Source: a bacterium
GTDB lineage: Bacteria > Patescibacteriota > Minisyncoccia > Minisyncoccales > JAGMAB01
DNA: 5,248 nt
Reading direction: 5' to 3'
NCBI GenBank assembly: GCA_030643665.1
Contig: DAOWKS010000049.1
Coordinates: forward strand, 1 to 5,248
Positions 1 to 5,248 of this stretch are shown here, piece after piece (the first letter of the stretch is position 1; each line of letters opens with the position of its first letter). The notes under the pieces are model-generated. The model ran no database searches, was not told the DNA's origin, and saw only the letters and a program-made list of their open reading frames with translations. The position numbers and the translations under genes are program-made.

Positions 1-764
1 ATTTTGCTTGGCTGGTTTTTGAAATTATATAGAACAGCTGTTTTCAAACCGCTAAAACTGAAATCATAATTCTTTTGATAAATCATTGGTCTGGGTAAAT
101 GTATTTTGCCTGCCCCGCACCGAACTTGTTCTGGTGCGGGGTATTTTGCGACTATTTTTTCAATAGCCGGGCCGCCGGGATAACCTAATCCTAAAATTCT
201 GGCTGTTTTATCAAAACACTCGCCTGCGGCGTCATCTCTTGTTTCGCCTAAAATTTTGTATTTACCAATTTCTTTCATTAAAATCAATTGAGTATGCCCG
301 CCGCTAACAACAAGACAGATTGCCGGAAATAAATTTTGAAAATTTGAGCCAATGAAATTAACAAGTATGTGCGCTTCAATATGATTTACCGGAATCAATG
401 GTTTTTTAATTTCCTCTGCTAATTTTTTGGCAAAATTTATACCTGTCCAAAGACAAGGTTCCAATCCCGGTCCTTTTGTTACTGCAATTAAGTCAATCCT
501 TCGGCTATTGTTCAGGATTGATGCTGAACTTGTTGAAGCATCAATTTGCGCAACATTAATGCCTTTTATAGCTTTTTTAAACACTAAGGGCAGGTTTTTT
601 TGATGCTCTCTCTTGGCTAAAAAAGGATAAATGCCTCCATATTTAGCGTGAATTTTAACTTGGGAAGAAATAATATTATTTCTAATTTTTAATTTTTGCC
701 CTTTGGTTTCCAAAAGCGCAATACAAGTATCATCACAAGATGTTTCAATAGCAAGAATTATCAT
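1..764 (-). CDS. tsaD: tRNA N6-adenosine threonylcarbamoyltransferase TsaD, C-terminus cut off by window edge
   Basis: Transfers the threonylcarbamoyl group from threonylcarbamoyl-AMP to A37 of ANN-decoding tRNAs (t6A), in the cytoplasm, with TsaB and TsaE in bacteria. The minus frame is open from the ATG at 764-762 to the left edge, about 254 codons of a family usually near 340. Visible motifs: N-terminal MIILAIETSCDDT (1-13), the metal-binding HIEAH (H128, H132), SGGHTQL (154-160), GETRDDAAGECFDKTARILGL (173-193), YPGGPAIEK (195-203), LPRPM (223-227) and FSFSGLKTAV (235-244). The start is fixed by the conserved IETSCD position; an AGGA lies only 2 bases upstream, an unusually tight ribosome site. 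It begins 14 bases after the preceding gene's stop. Oddity: about 16 extra residues at 75-91 and about 8 extra near 209-218, each coinciding with a palindromic DNA element. The identity is very secure; the extra lengths are judged against remembered family patterns. Confidence 0.97.
   Translation of the reverse strand, partial: MIILAIETSCDDTCIALLETKGQKLKIRNNIISSQVKIHAKYGGIYPFLAKREHQKNLPLVFKKAIKGINVAQIDASTSSASILNNSRRIDLIAVTKGPGLEPCLWTGINFAKKLAEEIKKPLIPVNHIEAHILVNFIGSNFQNLFPAICLVVSGGHTQLILMKEIGKYKILGETRDDAAGECFDKTARILGLGYPGGPAIEKIVAKYPAPEQVRCGAGKIHLPRPMIYQKNYDFSFSGLKTAVLYNFKNQPSK
113..141. repeat. GC-rich palindromic element inside tsaD
   Basis: Perfect 9-bp inverted arms CCCCGCACC (113-121) and GGTGCGGGG (133-141) flank the centre GAACTTGTTCT. 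The centre can extend the stem (GAAC/GTTC around TT) with one bulged T, giving about 13 pairs and a very short loop. The arms are almost all G and C in an AT-rich gene. It stays in frame and encodes about P209-A218 of TsaD, between the GGPAIEK and LPRPM motifs. A 9-bp direct repeat, GTATTTTGC, lies at 101-109 and 141-149. It shares GAACTTGTT with the element at 493-544. It is probably a dispersed palindromic repeat rather than a terminator, because it is mid-gene and no T-run follows on the coding strand. Confidence 0.8.
493..544. repeat. Double palindromic element inserted in frame in tsaD
   Basis: Two adjoining perfect 8-bp inverted repeats: TCAATCCT (493-500) with AGGATTGA (514-521), and TTGATGCT (518-525) with AGCATCAA (537-544). 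They overlap by the four bases TTGA. The second hairpin has the centre GAACTTGTTGA, sharing GAACTTGTT with the element at 113-141. On the coding strand ATTGA occurs at both ends, 48 bases apart (545-541 and 497-493), so the segment between is exactly 16 codons. The encoded Ser/Asn-rich stretch (75-91, including DASTSSASILNN) lies just before the conserved IDLIAVTKGPG segment, where TsaD proteins normally have no such insert. Confidence 0.75.
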
Positions 765-778
765 ATTCCTACGAATTA

Positions 779-2371
779 CTAATTAACATTGATTTTAAAT
801 TCTATATCTTTTTCTTTTCTGGCTTTGATTGAATAATATTGAGTTAATTTTTTGGCTTTTTCTATGATTTTTTGGGAAATTTTAGTTTTTCTGTAATTCC
901 GAACCAAAGTTAAAGGTCCGGGATAATTTTTCATTTCAATTAAAATATCTTGTTTTCTCTTTAATTTTTTAATTTCTTTGTTTTCCTTTTCACTACGCCC
1001 CACTACTATCTTTATTTTATCTTCCCAGAAATGCCTGCCGTATTTCAATAATTCAATATCATTACCGCCGCAGTTTGGAAAAACCTTTAATAATTTCTTA
1101 AGCCGCTTGCCAAATTCCAAATCAGTTAAAAGACAACCGCCTGCCGGTGAAGGATATTCTTTTATTTTATATTTTTTAGCCAGACCAATTTGTTTTTTTC
1201 TTGAACGGCCAAAAATATCTAACAATTTTTCCCTTTCAACCCAGCCCAATTTTTCCGGAACAGTCGGCTCTAATAACTTGGCTGACAAAGGCCGTAATAA
1301 ATAACCCTCTAATCCGGCTTCATTTTCTATCAACTCTAATGCTTTTTTATTTTGACTCATTGGCCTTTCGCCTAAAACATCGCCAGTAGCGACGAAGTCA
1401 AATTTTTCTTTTTTCATTATCTTTTTGGCTGTTTTCAGCATTAAAATATGACAATCAATACAGGGATTCATTGCTTTTCCATAACCATATTTTGGGTTTT
1501 TTACTATTTTTAAATGTTCTTTGGAAAAATCAACAACTTTGAGAGATAGATGAATTGCTTTAGCCGGTTTCTTTGATGCCGAGCCATCAAAGAAAAAACT
1601 CTTAAAAGCTATGCCTTTTGTTTTTATCTTTTGTTCCATCAAAATTTTTGCCGCTAAAATTGAATCCAAGCCGCCGGAAAACAAAATCAAACATTTTGGT
1701 TTTTTTTGAACTTTTTTTAAAATTTCGGATAATTCTTTTAAATTTTTTATTGAAAAATCAATTTTTTCATTATCTGGAATTTGCCAGTATTTTCCTTCTT
1801 TTCTATTTATTCTTATGGTTATAACATTTTTAAACTTTTGTTTTACATTAGACAACGCTTGAGGATTATCTTCAATAAAAATTATTTTTTCTGAATTTTT
1901 AAAAATTTTCTGAAAGGGTTTTGATTTTTCAATATCTCTGGTAATAATTACTTTCTTAAAATATTTTTGGATTCCGGAATTTTTTATCTTTAATTCTTGA
2001 AAATTTTCTTCTCCATAAGAAAGTAAATATAAATCTGCCTTCTTTTGCCATTTTTTTAAAAAAGGCGAAGTATCTTTGTAAAGAAATTGAGGTAAATTTC
2101 TTAAAACTCTTTTAAATGTTTTTGCTAAATCTCTTTCTTTAATTTCTGGTTTTTGTTTAATTATTAACTTAAACTGCCTTTTCGGTTTGTAGCAGGCCTT
2201 GCCTGATATATCGACTCCTTCGTTATAATCCCTTTCCTTGCCTTTTGATTTTTGAAAGCTCTCTTGAAATAATTTTTCATCAATTCCTAACTTTCTAAAA
2301 CTCTCTTTTAGGGCTTCATAGAGTTTTTTTGTTGAAAATAAGGTATGGTCAAAATCAAAAATTATTTTCAT
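779..2371 (-). CDS. HAD phosphatase domain fused to ThiI/MnmA-like PP-loop sulfurtransferase and NFACT-R_2 domain
   Basis: A 530-residue, three-domain protein. Residues 1-220 look like a HAD-superfamily hydrolase: DFDHT with D6 and D8, S118 (motif II), a lysine in the EKSKP stretch near 149-151, and IEDNP with E167/D168. Residues 226-425 form a PP-loop ATPase of the ThiI/MnmA-like type: SGGLDS (232-237), NPCIDCH (302-308) with C304/C307, TGDVLGERPMSQ (329-340), RPLSAKLL (360-367) and GGCLLT (410-415) with C412. PP-loop enzymes of this type adenylate a tRNA uridine for thiolation, so tRNA thiolation is the likely but unproven role. Residues about 435-519 match NFACT-R_2: YGRHF (444-448), VGRSEKEN (457-464), PGP (484-486). 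The HAD part's substrate cannot be told. The start ATG is supported by the HAD motif directly behind it and by AGAAGG 12 bases upstream. It lies 45 bases after the nucleotidylyltransferase gene and 14 before tsaD, a second tRNA-modification gene. The PP-loop and NFACT-R_2 calls are firm; the HAD call is good. Confidence 0.87.
   Translation of the reverse strand: MKIIFDFDHTLFSTKKLYEALKESFRKLGIDEKLFQESFQKSKGKERDYNEGVDISGKACYKPKRQFKLIIKQKPEIKERDLAKTFKRVLRNLPQFLYKDTSPFLKKWQKKADLYLLSYGEENFQELKIKNSGIQKYFKKVIITRDIEKSKPFQKIFKNSEKIIFIEDNPQALSNVKQKFKNVITIRINRKEGKYWQIPDNEKIDFSIKNLKELSEILKKVQKKPKCLILFSGGLDSILAAKILMEQKIKTKGIAFKSFFFDGSASKKPAKAIHLSLKVVDFSKEHLKIVKNPKYGYGKAMNPCIDCHILMLKTAKKIMKKEKFDFVATGDVLGERPMSQNKKALELIENEAGLEGYLLRPLSAKLLEPTVPEKLGWVEREKLLDIFGRSRKKQIGLAKKYKIKEYPSPAGGCLLTDLEFGKRLKKLLKVFPNCGGNDIELLKYGRHFWEDKIKIVVGRSEKENKEIKKLKRKQDILIEMKNYPGPLTLVRNYRKTKISQKIIEKAKKLTQYYSIKARKEKDIEFKINVN
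1568..1595. repeat. Perfect 11-bp inverted repeat within the HAD/PP-loop gene
   Basis: TTTCTTTGATG (1568-1578) pairs perfectly with CATCAAAGAAA (1585-1595) around the 6-base loop CCGAGC. It encodes about F260-K268 of the PP-loop domain. Unlike the tsaD elements it adds no obvious extra residues, because the FFFD-x-SA-x-KK context looks normal for the family. It may therefore be a chance or coding-driven palindrome. It does not share the GAACTTGTT core. Confidence 0.5.
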
Positions 2372-2383
2372 TGTTTTATTTTA

Positions 2384-2389
2384 CCTTCT
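2384..2389 (-). promoter_or_regulatory. Probable ribosome binding site of the HAD/PP-loop gene
   Basis: AGAAGG on the minus strand, 12 bases before the ATG at 2371. It is the clearest Shine-Dalgarno-like site in the window, though the spacing is wider than usual. The other starts have weak or no visible sites. Confidence 0.45.
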
Positions 2390-2416
2390 AAATCTTTTCA
2401 ATTGCTTTTTCAAACT

Positions 2417-3640
2417 TTATTTGAAAGTTATATTGTCTTTAATGTTTTCAGAAACAACTAAATTTGGACCAATCATACAATTTGAACCGATTAAAATTCC
2501 GGGCATTAATGAACAATGGATTCCTATTTTTGTGTTTTCGCCAACAATCACTCCCAACGATTTCAAACCAGTATTTATTTTTTCTCCCTTTACTACTGAT
2601 TTTATCTCTCCTCTGTTAATTTTTACATTAGCCGTAATTGTGCCGGCTCCAAGTCGGCAACCTTTTTCAAAGATTGAATCGCCAAAATATCCGGAATGAG
2701 TATGGACATCCTCCTGAAAAATACATCTTGTCACCTCGGCGAAAGCACCGATTAAAACATCTTTTTCTAAATTAGTATATTCGCGAATTAAAGAATTATT
2801 GCCGATTACACAATTATCGCCAATGTAGCAAGGTCCTTTTATAACAGCATTTTCAAAAATTCTAACATTTTCGCCAATATAAACATTTCCCTCAATTACA
2901 ACGTTTTTTGAAATTTGGGCTGATTTTTTAATTTCTGTTCTTAAAAATTTATCCATTAGTAATTTATTCGTTCTGAATAAGTCCCAAGGATATTTTAAAG
3001 AAGGAACTTCCATCTGTGTGATAACTATGCGAACATCATTTTCTTTTATATATAAACTTAGGGCATCTTCAAAAGCATATTGATGTTCGGAAACTCGTTT
3101 ATAATAATCTAAAAAGTTTTTAGGTAAAAGATATGTCCCAATTACTCTAATATCTGATGGTTCTTTTCCTTTTTTTGGTTTTTCAATAATATCTTTTACT
3201 TTATCGCCATCCAAATCAACAATTCCAAAAAGCCAAGGTTTATCTGTTTGAATTCCGAATAAAACAAGGTTAACGCCAGATGATTTTTGTTTTCCAAACA
3301 AAAATTCTGCGTATCTTCCACCGTCAATTCTTTCAGCATTTGAAACAAAAAATTGTTCTTTTAAAAAATCTTTTGCTTGGAAAACAGCATCTCCCATTCC
3401 TTTTGACGTTTCCTGGATAACATAATGAGTATTTAATCCTAAATTATAATTTTTAAGTTCCTCTTCTACATCCTTTTTAGAACCTTGAATAATTACTAAA
3501 TCATTTGTTTCTACCCACTTTAAACCTTCAATCGTATACCAAATTAAAGGCCGTCCCATTATTTTTAAAAGGGATTTATGTCTTGAATTTAAGGGCCAAA
3601 AACGAGATGACTGACCAGCGGCTAAAATTACTGCCTGCAT
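2417..3640 (-). CDS. Bifunctional sugar-1-phosphate nucleotidylyltransferase / left-handed beta-helix acyltransferase-like protein (GlmU-like)
   Basis: A 407-residue cytoplasmic enzyme of the GlmU/archaeal sugar-1-phosphate nucleotidylyltransferase type, expected to make an NDP-sugar for envelope polymers. Residues 1-235 are the Rossmann-like transferase domain: VILAAGQSSRFWPL (4-17) with K22 after it (HKSLLKIMGRPLI), QETSKGMGDAV (76-86), EKPKKG (153-158), and KYPWD with D220, a likely metal ligand. Residues about 241-405 are hexapeptide repeats forming a left-handed beta-helix (VVIEGNVYIGENVRIFENAV and onward). They include THSGYFGDS (314-322) and GAGTITANV (331-339), which recall the GlmU acetyltransferase site. 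Oddity: the usual Gly-Asp metal motif after the Q..KGMGDAV segment reads SNAERID (100-106). The start is the conserved N-terminal MQAVILAAG; no Shine-Dalgarno is visible. It lies 19 bases after the phosphatase gene. The sugar and nucleotide specificity cannot be read from sequence. Confidence 0.9.
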   Translation of the reverse strand: MQAVILAAGQSSRFWPLNSRHKSLLKIMGRPLIWYTIEGLKWVETNDLVIIQGSKKDVEEELKNYNLGLNTHYVIQETSKGMGDAVFQAKDFLKEQFFVSNAERIDGGRYAEFLFGKQKSSGVNLVLFGIQTDKPWLFGIVDLDGDKVKDIIEKPKKGKEPSDIRVIGTYLLPKNFLDYYKRVSEHQYAFEDALSLYIKENDVRIVITQMEVPSLKYPWDLFRTNKLLMDKFLRTEIKKSAQISKNVVIEGNVYIGENVRIFENAVIKGPCYIGDNCVIGNNSLIREYTNLEKDVLIGAFAEVTRCIFQEDVHTHSGYFGDSIFEKGCRLGAGTITANVKINRGEIKSVVKGEKINTGLKSLGVIVGENTKIGIHCSLMPGILIGSNCMIGPNLVVSENIKDNITFK

Positions 3641-3659
3641 TAGATTTGTATTGATAAAA

Positions 3660-4433
3660 TTATTTATTTAATGCTTCTAAAAGCATTTTATGTATTTTTG
3701 AGTTTCGAGCTGTAATACCTGTTTGTTTAATATTCTTATATTGAAATGGCCTTCCTTCTTGAGTGGTGACTATCGCTCCGGCTTTCTGGGCAATAGCGGC
3801 TCCGCAATAATCCCAGAGATTTATTGGCAGTAAATCCACCACAGCGTCAAACTGCCCGGTAATAACAAATGCTTGTTCCAAAGGGCCAGAATTATTAAAT
3901 AGCAATATTTTCTCTTGGGCTAACTCGGCAAATTTTGGTAGTTCTTCTTTTATTCTTTTTCCTTTAGTAGCATAAGTTGCCACTATATATCTTTCTCCTT
4001 TCTTTTTGGTTGAGAAAAAGATTTTCCGGTCATTAAAATAAGCAAATTGAGTATCGCAATGATAAATATCTTTTGTTATCAAATCGCCAACAAAAGATGC
4101 TAAGACCCTTCCTTCTTGAACAAACATTAAGGCCGTGCAGCAAAAACGTTTATGCCCTACTATAAAAAAACTGGAACCGTCCAAAGGGTCAATATAAACC
4201 TCAATTTTGGGGTTGGACCCTATTTTTATTAATTCTTTTTCTTCTTCAGAAATAATAAAAAAATCATAACCACTTTTTTTCAGAATATTTATTATCGCTT
4301 CCTGAGCAGCTAAATCCGCTTTAATCTGGACATTCTTTGCAGGACCTTTAAATTGGATTATTTCAGCAGAGGCATTATCCAGAACTTTCATCGCTTCCAA
4401 GACACATTTTTTTCCTATTGTTATTAAATCCAT
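3660..4433 (-). CDS. Inositol monophosphatase-family sugar phosphatase
   Basis: A Mg2+-dependent phosphatase of the IMPase/archaeal fructose-1,6-bisphosphatase fold, cytoplasmic. Numbering from the upstream GTG at 4442, the motifs are complete: KADLAAQE (41-48), SEEE (65-68), YIDPLDGSS (83-91) with the metal ligands D85 and D88, and the C-terminal WDYCGAAIAQKAGA (210-223) with D211. The length (257-260) is normal for the family. I chose the ATG at 4433, because the GTG nine bases upstream is a rarer start with no ribosome site, whereas a weak GAG lies 4 bases before this ATG. The GTG would add only three residues. The gene sits between the YvcK-like gene and a sugar nucleotidylyltransferase, which favours a sugar-phosphate substrate such as inositol phosphate or fructose bisphosphate. 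The family is secure; the substrate is open. Confidence 0.92.
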   Translation of the reverse strand: MDLITIGKKCVLEAMKVLDNASAEIIQFKGPAKNVQIKADLAAQEAIINILKKSGYDFFIISEEEKELIKIGSNPKIEVYIDPLDGSSFFIVGHKRFCCTALMFVQEGRVLASFVGDLITKDIYHCDTQFAYFNDRKIFFSTKKKGERYIVATYATKGKRIKEELPKFAELAQEKILLFNNSGPLEQAFVITGQFDAVVDLLPINLWDYCGAAIAQKAGAIVTTQEGRPFQYKNIKQTGITARNSKIHKMLLEALNK

Positions 4434-4471
4434 ATTACTCACTGGTAAATCTTTGTAATATTTCTGTCGCT

Positions 4472-5248
4472 TTAAAGTTTCATTAAAATGTTCACTACTT
4501 TTTTGGAATCATATTCAATCGGACCCTTTTTTAGTAAAAGATTTTCGCCGATAAATTTCTTGGTTGATAAATTGGCGTCAATTTTTACTAAATCTAAAAG
4601 TTCTTGATGTTCTTTTTTGTAATTTTTGACTCTAATTTTTAAAGGAGTGAAATTATTGTAAATCACAAAATCAAGAGGACGACCGATGTATTTTTCAAGT
4701 TCTTCTGAAAAATCTAAAACCGAGAAATTGTTTGTTTCGCCAAACTTTGTCATCGCCGGACAGATAAAAACTTTTTTTGCTTTTGATTTTTGAATAGCAT
4801 TAGCTATTCCCCCAATTAAGAAAAATGGAACTATTGTAGAATAGAAATCCCCGGGACCGATAGTAATCAAATTTGCCTGCTGAACAGCATTCAAGGTTTG
4901 CGGAAAGCCCTTAATTTTTTTGCTTAAAAATATTTCTTTAATTTTCAATTTTGGATTATGTTTTCTGGGAACATCTATCTCATCCTCTCCAAATATTATC
5001 TCTCCGTTTTCCAAAACTGCTCCTATGTGAGACTGTTTAATTGTAGCCGGCAGAACTTGGTGATTTTTTAATTCTAAAAATTCGTGAACAATTTCTAAAA
5101 CTTTTTTAAAATCTCTCAAATTATATTCCAGTCCACTAATGAAAACATTGCCAAAACTATGGCCTTTATGGCCATCGTCAAAAATTTCTCTTCCCAATCT
5201 AAATCCAAAAAGCTTTTTTTTCCATTTGGTAGCTTTAGACAAAGCTAA
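4472..5248 (-). CDS. yvcK: YvcK/CofD-like gluconeogenesis factor, N-terminus beyond window edge
   Basis: The YvcK family belongs to the CofD-like superfamily. In Bacillus-type bacteria it binds UDP-sugars and links central carbon metabolism with peptidoglycan synthesis and cell shape. The frame is open through the right edge: the codons before 5242 read Leu-Ala, continuing into LSKATKW, which matches the internal LxALS segment of the family. The TTG at 5242 is therefore not the start, and the N-terminal nucleotide-binding part lies outside. Counting from that TTG, the motifs are GHSFGN (27-32), VLPAT (63-67), GEDEI (85-89), ITIGPGDFYSTIVPFFL (126-142, the family's IGPGSLYTS region) and CPAMTKFGET (161-170). 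About 258 residues are seen of a usual 310-330. It is the first gene in the window in transcription order, about 30 bases before the phosphatase gene. Well supported as YvcK-like; whether it performs the B. subtilis role is inferred. Confidence 0.93.
   Translation of the reverse strand, partial: LALSKATKWKKKLFGFRLGREIFDDGHKGHSFGNVFISGLEYNLRDFKKVLEIVHEFLELKNHQVLPATIKQSHIGAVLENGEIIFGEDEIDVPRKHNPKLKIKEIFLSKKIKGFPQTLNAVQQANLITIGPGDFYSTIVPFFLIGGIANAIQKSKAKKVFICPAMTKFGETNNFSVLDFSEELEKYIGRPLDFVIYNNFTPLKIRVKNYKKEHQELLDLVKIDANLSTKKFIGENLLLKKGPIEYDSKKVVNILMKL

Noticed and set aside
33..42. 10-bp palindrome AACAGCTGTT in tsaD
   Set aside because: It encodes the conserved KTAV segment of TsaD, is short, and lacks the shared core of the other elements.
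978..1389. Plus-strand open frames opposite the HAD/PP-loop gene (978-1304 and 1201-1389)
   Set aside because: They overlap a well-supported minus-strand gene with clear motifs, and their translations look like no family.
1618..1824. Plus-strand open frame of 68 codons rich in Phe and Leu, resembling a membrane peptide
   Set aside because: It is the antisense of a Lys/Glu-rich coding region, which automatically gives Phe/Leu-rich frames.
2372..2416. Promoter in the 45-base gap before the HAD/PP-loop gene
   Set aside because: TTGAAA-like sequences exist but no well-spaced -10 box is visible; AT-richness alone explains them.
2408..2426. Inverted repeat TTTCAAA/TTTGAAA across the stop codon of the nucleotidylyltransferase gene, as a terminator
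   Set aside because: The stem is only 7 bp and all but one pair are A-T; no T-run follows on the minus strand, and the next gene starts 45 bases on.
2421..2699. Plus-strand open frame opposite the beta-helix repeats
   Set aside because: It is the shadow of the hexapeptide-repeat coding region; no independent support.
5240..5242. TTG at 5242 as the start of the YvcK-like gene
   Set aside because: The frame stays open to the window edge and the upstream codons continue a conserved internal segment of the family, so the true start is outside.

Overview
The window is a compact, AT-rich stretch (roughly one third G+C by eye) of bacterial chromosome. It carries five protein genes, all on the minus strand and separated by only about 14-45 bases. 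The protein styles suggest a member of the Candidate Phyla Radiation/Patescibacteria (Parcubacteria-like): a GlmU-like enzyme with an archaeal flavour, a PP-loop/NFACT-R protein, a YvcK-type factor, Lys/Ile/Phe-rich sequences and minimal intergenic DNA. This assignment is an inference from style; no rRNA or other marker that would settle it is present.

Transcription runs from right to left. The order is: the C-terminal part of a YvcK/CofD-like gluconeogenesis factor (enters at the right edge, stop at 4472); an inositol-monophosphatase-family sugar phosphatase (3660-4433); a two-domain sugar-1-phosphate nucleotidylyltransferase with a left-handed beta-helix (2417-3640); a three-domain protein, HAD phosphatase + ThiI/MnmA-like PP-loop + NFACT-R_2 (779-2371); and tsaD, the tRNA t6A transferase (starts at 764, runs off the left edge). 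No gap is long enough to hold an obvious promoter or terminator, so this is probably one transcription unit or part of one. The upstream three genes fit sugar-phosphate and cell-envelope precursor metabolism. The downstream two fit tRNA modification.

The most unusual feature lies inside tsaD. Two palindromic elements sit within the reading frame without breaking it: a GC-rich hairpin at 113-141 and a double hairpin at 493-544. They share the 9-mer GAACTTGTT at their centres, and each seems to add residues in a loop between conserved TsaD motifs. The shared 9-mer is read in two different frames, so the similarity is at the DNA level. This resembles a dispersed palindromic (REP/RPE-like) element family that has entered an essential gene and been kept as extra peptide. 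The gene for the HAD/PP-loop protein also holds a perfect 11-bp inverted repeat, but that one adds no extra protein.

No tRNA, rRNA, CRISPR array, insertion sequence or riboswitch was seen. There is no gene-free stretch longer than 45 bases.
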